Origin: an uncultured Bacteroidales bacterium | Lineage (GTDB): Bacteria > Bacteroidota > Bacteroidia > Bacteroidales > Porphyromonadaceae | Assembly: GCA_902489445.1 (NCBI GenBank) | Contig: CABTZX010000001.1 | Span: 1-64,000, forward strand | DNA: 64,000 nucleotides | Direction of reading: 5' to 3' | Notes under the pieces: model-generated | What the model was told of the DNA's origin: nothing | Databases searched by the model: none | What the model saw: the letters and a program-made list of their open reading frames with translations, nothing else | Shown: piece after piece, positions 8,220 through 15,680 of the stretch | Position numbering within the stretch: the first letter of the stretch is position 1 | How the letters are laid out: each line of letters begins with the position of its first letter | Translations under genes and position numbers: made by a program

Positions 8220-9500
8220 TTATTCTTCCTGTAAAGCCTCAACGGCACGTATCTTTAGCGCACGGGATGCGGGCAGTAATCCGGCAAGAATACCGCTTAA
8301 TCCCACAATAAGGACGCATAGTATAGCTAATTCGAACGGGATGAGCGGGCGGTAAAAGAAGTCCGCATTTGCCGAGCCCGATACAGCTGCGTTTACGCCG
8401 ATCATAATTATTAATGCAAGAATCATACCACCCAATCCGCTCAGGAACGTAATGGTCAACGATTCTAATGCAATTTGCAGACGTATATCACCCGGTTTGG
8501 CGCCGATAGCTCGCTTTACTCCTATTTCGCGCTTCCGTTCGTTTATGGTTACGAGCATAATGTTGCTCACGCTGATGATCCCTCCCATCAATGTACCGAT
8601 ACCGATAATCCACACGAGCAGGAGGATACCTTTCAGCATATAGTTCACGGCGGTAAAGATTACATCAAAGCTGACCATAAAGAGTGCATTCCGATCCTCC
8701 GGAGCAACCGAATGGCGCGCTTTCAGCAATTTGCCGATTCTGTCGCGTGTATCAGCAACCGTTTCGCCGCGTGGCGGTTGTATTTCCATTAGATAGCCAC
8801 CTATATAATCGCCGTATCCGTTAATCTGTCGCATTTTTGAAGCCGGAATGTACATCAATTGTGCTGCATTGCCGAACAAGTTCACATTATCCGAAAATTG
8901 CTTCGCGACGCCCACAATCGTGTAATAGGTACCCTTATTTTCAACAACCTTACCTACTGCGCTTTCAGTACCGAACAATTGATTTTTGAGTTCCTCGCCA
9001 ATAATGCAGGAAGCACGTACATTCACTTCGTCCAAAGTGTTTAAGGGTCGTCCTTCCACAAAGATAAGCTTATGAATGGAAAAGTACTCCGGTGTTACAC
9101 CAACCTTATTGTTTGCTGAAACGGATTTACCCTCATACGTAAGCTTATAACTGCCCCAATTGCCCCCTTCCTGCACAATTTCGCAAATGTTGACCGCTTC
9201 CGGTACATTGTTATGTAGGTAACGCGTATCGCTTGAGGTTAGATGCCAAAAAGAGCCCTTGGGGAAGCCATCGCAAGCAATGTTGCGCCGATTGGGAAAA
9301 CAGATGAACGAATTCTGCGAAAGCGTGCTTAATTGCCGTACAAAACCATTCTGTATACCGCTCCCGATGCAGAGTAGGATAATCAGCAGGAACATACCCC
9401 AAAAGATGCCCATAGCGGTAGTTATTGTGCGCTTACGGTTACTTTTGAGCGTATTGAATACCTCTTTCCGCGTATCGGTGTCAAAGATTTTCTTCAGCAT
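8220..9500 (-). CDS. MacB-like ABC transporter permease (second copy)
   Basis: 426 aa with MacB topology: one membrane helix near residue 25-45 (AMGIFWGMFLLIILLCIGSG), a large periplasmic MacB_PCD domain, then three C-terminal helices. The FtsX-like core shows SNIMLVTINERKREIGVKRAIGA, the coupling helix that contacts the ATPase. It ends LLPASRALKIRAVEAL. It is similar in layout but not identical to the neighbouring permease, so the pair probably forms a heterodimer with the one shared ATPase. A 4-base gap follows the upstream permease. Confidence 0.92.
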   Translation of the reverse strand: MLKKIFDTDTRKEVFNTLKSNRKRTITTAMGIFWGMFLLIILLCIGSGIQNGFVRQLSTLSQNSFICFPNRRNIACDGFPKGSFWHLTSSDTRYLHNNVPEAVNICEIVQEGGNWGSYKLTYEGKSVSANNKVGVTPEYFSIHKLIFVEGRPLNTLDEVNVRASCIIGEELKNQLFGTESAVGKVVENKGTYYTIVGVAKQFSDNVNLFGNAAQLMYIPASKMRQINGYGDYIGGYLMEIQPPRGETVADTRDRIGKLLKARHSVAPEDRNALFMVSFDVIFTAVNYMLKGILLLVWIIGIGTLMGGIISVSNIMLVTINERKREIGVKRAIGAKPGDIRLQIALESLTITFLSGLGGMILALIIMIGVNAAVSGSANADFFYRPLIPFELAILCVLIVGLSGILAGLLPASRALKIRAVEALQEE

Positions 9501-9504
9501 AATC

Positions 9505-10800
9505 CTATTCCTCTCTCATTGCCTCTACCGGTGGAATCTTAACAGCACGCTTCGCCGGCACATATCCGGCAATCATTCCGGCAATAACCATAGTCAGAAT
9601 GGCAAGAATGCCTACCTGCCCGCTGATGAGCGGATCCTTGAACAGTGAGAGCACATCGCCACCACCCATCATATCCGTACTGATTTGACCCAGCCCCTGT
9701 GTGTTCATTAGCCAATTCACCAGGAAAAGTAAGCCCACACCCACAAGGAACCCTACGAAACCGCTTACCAATGTAATTAGTACCGATTCGGTCAGTATCA
9801 TCGTCACTATATCCTTCCCTTTCGCACCGAGTGCTTTGCGTATCCCAATTTCACGGATTCGCTCGCGCACCGTTACAAGCATAATGTTGCTCACGCCTAC
9901 AATTCCTATAGATAAAATACTTAGGCCGATAAACCAAAGGAACAGATCCAATCCGGTAAAAAGCTTACCCATACTTTCCGAAGAGCTTTGGTTCCAATAG
10001 TTCATCCATAAGGCATCGTCGTCATCGGGCGCAGTATGTTTCACCGGAGAAAAGAAGGCGCGTATCCGCTTTTCGAGCGTTTGCAGCTCTTTCTTATTGT
10101 ATTTCCGATCAAAGACGAGGGCTATTTCGTGCAAATAGACCTCCATATTCGGAAAAACGGTGGTCACCACGCTATAAGGCATATAGATAATATTATCCCC
10201 TTCGTCTTGGTAAACGCCCACCACGGTAGCGGTGATCTTTTCGCACAGAATTTGTTTACCGAGAGCCGATTCGCCTTTTCCGAAGAGACCGTCCGCTATA
10301 GATGAGGGAATAACGATATACTTTTGCTGCATTATTTCGTCACTTTTCCGGAGCGTACGCCCTTCGCGCATCCTTAAAGGCTTCACATAGGTCAAATAGT
10401 CCGGATCTGCGCCGGTAACTTTTTTCCACTGTCCGGCGGAATTGAATACTTTTCCCTCGCAACTTACCTGATCGACGTAGAATGAGCATACCGGGAATGC
10501 GTGCACAATTTCTCTAAAATGTTTCTCCAGTGCGGGTGCATCGTCACGAGAGAAGTAAATGGAGCGGCCCTCTTCATATCCATCGTACGGCTTTTCGGTG
10601 CGCCACGCACGCAAATTACAGGCGGCATCGCTTAGCCTTCCCTTTTCGGCATTGGATACAATACCGTTGCGAAGACCGGTTCCTATACCTAAAAGGAAAA
10701 TCAGCATCAGTACACCCCAGCCGACGGCAAAGCCGGTGAGCGCGGTGCGGAGCTTGTTGCGCTTGAGCTGTGCGCCTATTTCATTCAGCGAATCCCACAT
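9505..10800 (-). CDS. MacB-like ABC transporter permease (first copy)
   Basis: 431 aa with the same fold as its downstream neighbour. It has an N-terminal helix (ALTGFAVGWGVLMLIFLLGIG), a periplasmic MacB_PCD domain, and the FtsX segment SNIMLVTVRERIREIGIRKALGA followed by C-terminal helices and VPAKRAVKIPPVEAM. The ATG directly abuts the stop of the ATPase gene (TAAATG), which suggests translational coupling. The ATPase is a separate polypeptide, unlike Escherichia coli MacB where it is fused. Confidence 0.92.
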   Translation of the reverse strand: MWDSLNEIGAQLKRNKLRTALTGFAVGWGVLMLIFLLGIGTGLRNGIVSNAEKGRLSDAACNLRAWRTEKPYDGYEEGRSIYFSRDDAPALEKHFREIVHAFPVCSFYVDQVSCEGKVFNSAGQWKKVTGADPDYLTYVKPLRMREGRTLRKSDEIMQQKYIVIPSSIADGLFGKGESALGKQILCEKITATVVGVYQDEGDNIIYMPYSVVTTVFPNMEVYLHEIALVFDRKYNKKELQTLEKRIRAFFSPVKHTAPDDDDALWMNYWNQSSSESMGKLFTGLDLFLWFIGLSILSIGIVGVSNIMLVTVRERIREIGIRKALGAKGKDIVTMILTESVLITLVSGFVGFLVGVGLLFLVNWLMNTQGLGQISTDMMGGGDVLSLFKDPLISGQVGILAILTMVIAGMIAGYVPAKRAVKIPPVEAMREE

Positions 10801-11520
10801 TTATGCGTTGTAGTTAATTATGCCGTCCTTGATATGTACCGTGCGGTGGCACGCATCCGCCACGCGTTGTTCGTGGGTAATTACTACTACCGTGATGCCA
10901 CGTGCATTCACGTCGCGAAGCAGATCCATCACTTCATCGGTAGTTTTACTGTCCAATGCACCGGTAGGTTCGTCCGCAAGGAGCAAACGCGGATTGGTAA
11001 CCAGAGCGCGCGCTATGGCAACGCGTTGCTTCTGTCCGCCGGAAAGCTCTGAGGGTAGGTGATGCCCCCAATCCTCCAGCTCCATCGTGCGGAGCATCGC
11101 TTGGGCGCGCTCATTACGCTTCGTGCGGTTTACACCCTGATAGAATAGGGGTAGTGCCACGTTCTCCACGGCATTCTTGTAGGTAATAAGGTTGAAGCTC
11201 TGGAAAACAAAGCCGATCTTTCGGCTGCGGAGGTCGGCAGCTTGATTTTCACTGATTCCTTTCATGTCGCATCCGTCCAAAAGATAGGTGCCTTCGTCAT
11301 AGGTATCCAGCAATCCAAGTACGTTGAGCAGCGTGCTCTTCCCCGAACCGGAGGCGCCCATAATAGCAACCATTTCGCCTTCGTATACATCCAAACAGAT
11401 GCCCTTCAATACGTGTAGCGGTTGTGCGCCGGGGTAAGTTTTGTGTAGATCCTTAATCTCGATTACCTTTTTGCGCGCTGTGCTTGCCGCCGTTGCCTGA
11501 GTTGCCGCTACTTGCTCCAT
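10801..11520 (-). CDS. MacB/LolD-type ABC transporter ATPase
   Basis: 239 aa nucleotide-binding subunit. Walker A GASGSGKST is near residue 55, the Q-loop FVFQSFNLI near 110, the signature LSGGQKQRVAIARAL near 160, Walker B LLLADEPTGALD near 180 and the H-loop VVITHEQ near 212. All are intact. It is the first gene of the export operon and the only ATPase for two permeases. Its transcript has a leader of about 360 bases made of purine-rich repeats behind a near-perfect promoter. Confidence 0.95.
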   Translation of the reverse strand: MEQVAATQATAASTARKKVIEIKDLHKTYPGAQPLHVLKGICLDVYEGEMVAIMGASGSGKSTLLNVLGLLDTYDEGTYLLDGCDMKGISENQAADLRSRKIGFVFQSFNLITYKNAVENVALPLFYQGVNRTKRNERAQAMLRTMELEDWGHHLPSELSGGQKQRVAIARALVTNPRLLLADEPTGALDSKTTDEVMDLLRDVNARGITVVVITHEQRVADACHRTVHIKDGIINYNA

Positions 11521-11718
11521 AATATGCTACTTCTCTATACCGCTCTCTGCGTTATCTTACTATACCTTTCCGACGTTTCTTTACTGAATCGCTTGCTTCG
11601 TTTTCTTACAATACTGCGTTTTGATGTATCTATACCTAATGGCTATCCCCGTTTCTTTGCTATATCGTTTTTGATGTTTCTTTACGGAACCTTTTTCTGT
11701 GTTTTCTTTACTATGTTT

Positions 11719-11827
11719 TTCCCTTTGTTTCGTTACTCTGCTTTACGTTATTGTTTCCTTCGCTTTACGCGATTGTTTCCTCGCTTTACGCTATGGCTTT
11801 GTACGCTTAGCGATGGTTGCGCTTATG
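11719..11827 (-). repeat. Degenerate 21-22-bp repeats in the export-operon leader
   Basis: On the plus strand the word CTTTACG or CTTAGCG recurs at 11741, 11763, 11784 and 11806 (steps 22, 21, 22), with a further related CTTATG at 11822 (step 16). On the transcribed strand this gives CGTAAAGCGAnGGAAACAA units. Looser copies of GTAAAGAAACG continue toward 11530. The pitch is the same as that of the tetrad arrays elsewhere in the window. Confidence 0.6.
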
Positions 11828-11884
11828 TTTCTCTTTTTGCCGATCGAGTAGTCAATTGACCGCATCGACAGGTTAAAGTGCGCA

Positions 11885-11915
11885 CAAAGGTATTTTTTTT
11901 TTCAATATGACCAAA
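11885..11915 (-). promoter_or_regulatory. Promoter of the export operon
   Basis: On the minus strand TTTG (11915-11912), exactly 19 bases including a run of ten A, then TACCTTTG (11892-11885). This is a full match to TTTG-N19-TAnnTTTG. Initiation near 11878 gives a leader of about 358 bases before the ATPase ATG. Confidence 0.8.
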
Positions 11916-12097
11916 ATAGTACCCTTTCTTCTAATAAGACGATTGAGCGATCCAATTGTTGCAGCACGCTTCGCCGATCCACTCGCCGAAACGCCCGCAT
12001 CTTACTGCGCCGCAGCACCTTCCGCTCCCCAAACGTCCCTCACCTCGTGCTGAAACCTTTGCATCTTTTCCATCTTGAAACTCACCGGTAAATAATA

Positions 12098-12136
12098 TAA
12101 AAAAGGACTGCCGGGTAAGCATTGCTTATCCGGCAG
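12098..12136 (-). terminator. Terminator of the lipoprotein gene
   Basis: A 13-bp stem with one G-T pair (12108-12120 with 12124-12136) and a 3-base loop. On the minus strand it is followed by TCCTTTTTTATA. Confidence 0.85.
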
Positions 12137-12143
12137 CCATCTT

Positions 12144-12169
12144 TTCGGTAGGGTTATAAGCCTACCGAA
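12144..12169 (-). other. Second hairpin upstream of the terminator
   Basis: TTCGGTAGG (12144-12152) pairs with CCTACCGAA (12161-12169) across an 8-base loop. It lies between the lipoprotein stop and the terminator proper, so it may protect the mRNA 3' end. Confidence 0.5.
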
Positions 12170-12187
12170 TGATTTTTCTACTATTGT

Positions 12188-12643
12188 TTACATTAACTTT
12201 TTGAAGATGTCGGTTTCCTGACCTTCAACATTGAGGCGCTTGCCATCAGCATCAAGGCGATAGAGTACGCCGTCAGCGTATTCAAGCTTGGAACCATCGG
12301 CAAGAGTTATTATGTTGCCTTCCAAAGTGAAATCGAGGTCGGTTTTAACGTCAGCCTTAGCACCTTCGGTTTCATTGCTGAAGTCATACTTGTTGTTTTC
12401 CTTGAAGGTAACCTTCAGGGTAGCTACGCCACCATCAGCGTTGGGGGTTGTAGCGGTCCACGCACCAAGAAGAGTTTCCATGTTGAGGGCTTCTTGGAGG
12501 TTCTGTTGAGCATCTTGGAGTTCCTGTTCAGCCTGAGCCAATGGATCCTGTGCATTTTGTGTTTGTTCCTGAGCTGTTTTCTTGCAAGAGAACAATGCCA
12601 TTGACATGGCAACAACGGCAAATACTACCTTTAAATTCTTCAT
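12188..12643 (-). CDS. Small envelope lipoprotein, NlpE/lipocalin-like C-terminus
   Basis: 151 aa. Signal peptide II with lipobox LFSC (C20 lipidated), then a Gln/Glu-rich helical linker (residues 28-55), then a beta-rich domain (LLGAWTATT, LKVTFKENNKYDFSN, LEGNIITLADGSKLEYADGVLYRLDADGKRL). The GNIITLADGS-x-LYRLDADGK pattern resembles the N-terminal NlpE domain that senses copper or envelope stress, but the CxxC of NlpE is absent. The function is therefore open. It is a single gene with its own promoter and terminator. Confidence 0.75.
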   Translation of the reverse strand: MKNLKVVFAVVAMSMALFSCKKTAQEQTQNAQDPLAQAEQELQDAQQNLQEALNMETLLGAWTATTPNADGGVATLKVTFKENNKYDFSNETEGAKADVKTDLDFTLEGNIITLADGSKLEYADGVLYRLDADGKRLNVEGQETDIFKKLM

Positions 12644-12740
12644 TTCAAATTCTTTTAAGTTGTACTTATTCTTACTATTATCTTTTTCGTTCTTATAGGT
12701 TACAGCTAGCAGGTAGGCGCCTCTACCTCCATAACCGGTG

Positions 12741-12748
12741 CAAAGGTA
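12741..12748 (-). promoter_or_regulatory. Candidate promoter of the lipoprotein gene
   Basis: TACCTTTG on the minus strand about 100 bases upstream of the ATG. No clear -33 element. Confidence 0.5.
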
Positions 12749-12780
12749 ATGCTTTTTTTGATACTCGGTACTTTTTCGCC

Positions 12781-13425
12781 CTACTTTGTGTTGTTTTTTG
12801 TGGCTTTATCCGTTAGAAAGCGGGTTAGAGTGTTCCGCCAATCGGAGGCATTTTCCACCCAAAGCACGTTAAACCCGAGCTTTTGTGCCGCTTGTGTATT
12901 GGCAACTCCGTCATCAATAAAGAGCGATTCCTCCGGTAGAATGCCGCTTTCGGCTACAATAGCATTGAAAAACGCAGGTGAGGGCTTCATCGCTTTATAA
13001 CGATAGGAAGCGAAAACCTTTTCCACATAGGAGGAGAGACGGCGTCCGTCCGGCAGAAAGTGTTCGCTTTCGGTATGCTCCGTAATATAGGGGTTGGTAT
13101 TGCTCAGAATAAAAAGCCGGTAGCGATTGCGCAATTCGTCCAAATAAGCATACTTATATAGGGGCACGTTACGGAAGAATCCCATCACGGCATGATACAC
13201 CGCCTCGTGCGTAAAGGTACCTCCGTAGCGCTCCGTAAGAGCCTTTTCAAATTCGGATGCCGTGAGTGTACCGTCTTCCAATCCCCGAAAAATCCCCTTC
13301 TGTTCGTAGGCGTCTAATTGTTCATCGGCATCGGTCACTCCAAGCGCGTGGAATCGTCGTACCGCCTCATCGCGATCAAGGTCGACGAGCACCCCACCCA
13401 AATCGAATAGTATGTTCTTAATCAT
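12781..13425 (-). CDS. HAD-superfamily hydrolase (YihX-like)
   Basis: 214 aa HAD subfamily IA phosphatase. Motif I is FDLGGVLVDLD with the nucleophile Asp near residue 8, motif II ILSNTNP near 115, the motif III lysine in YKAMKPSPAFF near 150 and motif IV LFIDDGVANTQAA near 172. The second motif I Asp is replaced by a Gly, as in YihX-type members. It would dephosphorylate a small sugar phosphate or similar compound; the substrate cannot be inferred. Intergenic arrays and hairpins lie upstream. Confidence 0.88.
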   Translation of the reverse strand: MIKNILFDLGGVLVDLDRDEAVRRFHALGVTDADEQLDAYEQKGIFRGLEDGTLTASEFEKALTERYGGTFTHEAVYHAVMGFFRNVPLYKYAYLDELRNRYRLFILSNTNPYITEHTESEHFLPDGRRLSSYVEKVFASYRYKAMKPSPAFFNAIVAESGILPEESLFIDDGVANTQAAQKLGFNVLWVENASDWRNTLTRFLTDKATKNNTK

Positions 13426-13450
13426 AATAGGTCATCGGAGCCCCTTGCGA

Positions 13451-13532
13451 AAAGGTATATACCTTTCATTGCATACGTATATACCTATCAAGCGAAAGTT
13501 ATATACCTTTCATTCGGAACGTATATACCTTT
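13451..13532. repeat. Tetrad array 2 (TATATA type)
   Basis: Units at 13451-13466, 13473-13488, 13495-13510 and 13517-13532, with spacers cattgc, caagcg and cattcg. Unit one is the perfect palindrome AAAGGTATATACCTTT; the others vary in one half (ATACGTAT, AAAGTTAT, GAACGTAT). It lies between dpp5 and the HAD gene. Confidence 0.95.
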
Positions 13533-13538
13533 TGCAGC

Positions 13539-13566
13539 ACTCCTCCCCGGCTATGCGGAGAGGAGT
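13539..13566 (-). terminator. Hairpin downstream of dpp5
   Basis: ACTCCTCCCC (13539-13548) pairs with GGAGAGGAGT (13557-13566), a 10-bp stem with one wobble, 30 bases after the dpp5 stop. No T tract follows, so termination is uncertain. Confidence 0.4.
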
Positions 13567-13595
13567 TGCAGGGCGTTATTTCATCGTTCCAAGCG

Positions 13596-15665
13596 TTACT
13601 TTTTAAGGTAGCGATCCAACCAGGAGAAGAAGGTGCGCTGCCAGAGCAAAGCATTCTGCGGACGGCTTACCCAGTGCGTTTCATCCGGATAAATAAGCAT
13701 TTCACACGGAATGCCTCTCATACGGGCAGCATCGAATGCCATCATACCCTGCGAAGCTAAAATGCGGTAGTCCCGCTCACCGTGAATAATGAGAATGGGC
13801 GCCGTCCAGCGATCTACGAAGAGATGGGGCGAGTTGGCAAAGGTGCGTTGTGCCGTGGCATTTTCCTTATCCCATGGTGCTCCGCCCATATCCCAGTTGG
13901 CAAACCATTTCTCTTCTGTTTCCAAATATTGCGCTTCGAGGTTGAATATGCCGGCATGGGCAATAAAGCAAGCAAAGCGACCTTCGTGGTGACCGGCAAG
14001 CCAATATACGGAGAAACCACCATAGCTGGCTCCTACGCAGCCCATACGATCGTTGGCAACATACGGTTCTTTTTTCATTTCGTCCGCTGCGGTCATGTAG
14101 TCGCGCATGTTCTGCCCGCCGTAATCACCGCTAATCTGCTCATTCCATGCCTTACCGAAGCTCGGTACGCCGTGACGGTTAGGGAGAATAACGATATACC
14201 CCTGCTCAGCCATAAGGCGCGGGCACCAGCGATAGGACCAGAACTGGCTGATGGGATCTTGCGGCCCGCCCTGACAATAAAGTATAGAGGGATATTGCTT
14301 ATTCGGATCGAAATTAGTCGGGTAGAGTACCCATGTGAGCATCTGTTCGCCGTTGGTAGTGGTCATCATGCGCTTTTCGCAGCGCACATCGCCCAAACTG
14401 CCCATAACGGCATCGTTTTCGTGGGTGAGCTGATTCAGCTTGCCACCCTTCAGTGTGTACAATTCGGTAGGTTTGAGGAGCGATTGTACGGCACAAACAA
14501 AACTCTTGTCCGCTTCGTTGTAAGCGAAACCAACCATATCGAACATGCCTTTGCATAGTTCGCTTATCTTACGGCTCTTGACATCGATAGCGTGTAAGCC
14601 GGTTGTCGCATTGATGCAAGCATTGAAAAAGATGGTTTTGCCGTCCGAAGTGATATAAGGATTCTCTACATTGTATTCGAAACCCTCTGTGAGCCAACGC
14701 TTCGCTCCGGAAGCGAGTTCTTGTTCAAACAGACGAACGATATCGGATTCGTATCCATCGCGTTCCATACTAAGCCAGAAGATCTTGGCTCCATCAGGTG
14801 AAAAGAACGGATGGGTATCGTATCCCATCATTCCTTCGGTAAGGTTGCGTGTTGAACCGGTAGTAATATCGTAAAGGTATATATCTGAGTTTGTGGAAAG
14901 ACTATACTCCAAACCGGTCTTTTTGCGGCAGGCATAGGCGATTTGCTTTCCATCGGGCGAGAAGGCGAAATCGGAGATTCCGTTCCACGGTCTCATAGGC
15001 GCTTCGTAAGGTTCGCCCTCCAAAAGGTCTTTCCCGCCCTGAATCGGTTCAGTGCCAAGCGTAGCGAGGAAGGGATGCGGTATAGTGGTAACCCATTCGT
15101 CCCAGTGCTTGTACATCAAATCGGTAATAATTCGTCCGGTAGCTTTGTCCAGATCGGGGTAATGATCCTGAGCTGTTTTGCCGTATTTGATGGTTTTGAT
15201 GTAGAGGAGTTGCTTGCCATCAGGCGAAAAGAGATAATCCTCAATGCCGCCCTCAATATTGGTCAGTTGGCGCAAATCGCTTCCGTCGGGGCGCATAGTG
15301 CAGAGCTGTGCGCTCCCTTGTGCGTCGTTTTTCATAAAGGCGATGCGTGCGCCTCCGTCAATCCACCTTGGCGACGAAAGCCCCTCCATACCTTCCGCAA
15401 AGGAACGCTTGGTACCGTTGCGGTCGACAATAAAGAGCTTTTTTGTCAGCTTATTCTCCTTAATGGAAGGAAATGAGGCTTCGTATACGGTGCCTTGCGG
15501 TACGGATGAAAAGCCGCCGATACGGGTTAGCCGGAGCAACATCTCGGGCGTCATCGGTGTAGTGGCTTTGGGATTGTTTTGTGCCATAAGAGCAGTATTG
15601 ATAAAAGTGCCTACAAATGCGCCCAAAAGGAGCACGTTTCGTAAGCGGGTGGTCCAATGTGTCAT
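13596..15665 (-). CDS. dpp5: Dipeptidyl-peptidase 5 (S9 family serine peptidase)
   Basis: 689 aa, close to the length of P. gingivalis DPP5 and near-identical to it in long stretches as I recall that protein (for example DKATGRIITDLMYKHWDEW and CQGGPQ). A signal peptide (residues 1-28, ending ALMAQ) sends it to the periplasm. A beta-propeller half carries TolB-like repeats (FSPDGKQLLYIKT, FSPDGKQIAYACRKKTG), followed by the alpha/beta hydrolase half. The triad is Ser near 546 in GASYGG, Asp near 630 in HGERDYR and His near 662 in DETHWVS. It releases dipeptides from the N-terminus of peptides, which suits a peptide-fermenting anaerobe. It is transcribed alone. Confidence 0.93.
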   Translation of the reverse strand: MTHWTTRLRNVLLLGAFVGTFINTALMAQNNPKATTPMTPEMLLRLTRIGGFSSVPQGTVYEASFPSIKENKLTKKLFIVDRNGTKRSFAEGMEGLSSPRWIDGGARIAFMKNDAQGSAQLCTMRPDGSDLRQLTNIEGGIEDYLFSPDGKQLLYIKTIKYGKTAQDHYPDLDKATGRIITDLMYKHWDEWVTTIPHPFLATLGTEPIQGGKDLLEGEPYEAPMRPWNGISDFAFSPDGKQIAYACRKKTGLEYSLSTNSDIYLYDITTGSTRNLTEGMMGYDTHPFFSPDGAKIFWLSMERDGYESDIVRLFEQELASGAKRWLTEGFEYNVENPYITSDGKTIFFNACINATTGLHAIDVKSRKISELCKGMFDMVGFAYNEADKSFVCAVQSLLKPTELYTLKGGKLNQLTHENDAVMGSLGDVRCEKRMMTTTNGEQMLTWVLYPTNFDPNKQYPSILYCQGGPQDPISQFWSYRWCPRLMAEQGYIVILPNRHGVPSFGKAWNEQISGDYGGQNMRDYMTAADEMKKEPYVANDRMGCVGASYGGFSVYWLAGHHEGRFACFIAHAGIFNLEAQYLETEEKWFANWDMGGAPWDKENATAQRTFANSPHLFVDRWTAPILIIHGERDYRILASQGMMAFDAARMRGIPCEMLIYPDETHWVSRPQNALLWQRTFFSWLDRYLKK

Positions 15666-15680
15666 ATTATATCTCTTTCT

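Larger units (their letters stand above)
11521..12187. other. Long leader of the export operon and intergenic DNA
   Basis: No convincing gene. From 11521 to about 11880 the minus strand is A/G-rich and is the 5' leader of the export operon, with degenerate repeats of a GTAAAGnnA motif. From 11893 to 12097 I see nothing definite. At 12098-12169 lie the two hairpins after the lipoprotein gene. A 115-codon plus-strand ORF here is very hydrophobic and lies antisense to the leader; I do not believe it. Confidence 0.7.

Noticed and set aside
11512..11859. 115-codon hydrophobic plus-strand ORF
   Set aside because: It lies antisense to the T-rich complement of the export-operon leader, and its Phe/Leu-rich composition follows from that base bias. 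The strong promoter reads the other way.
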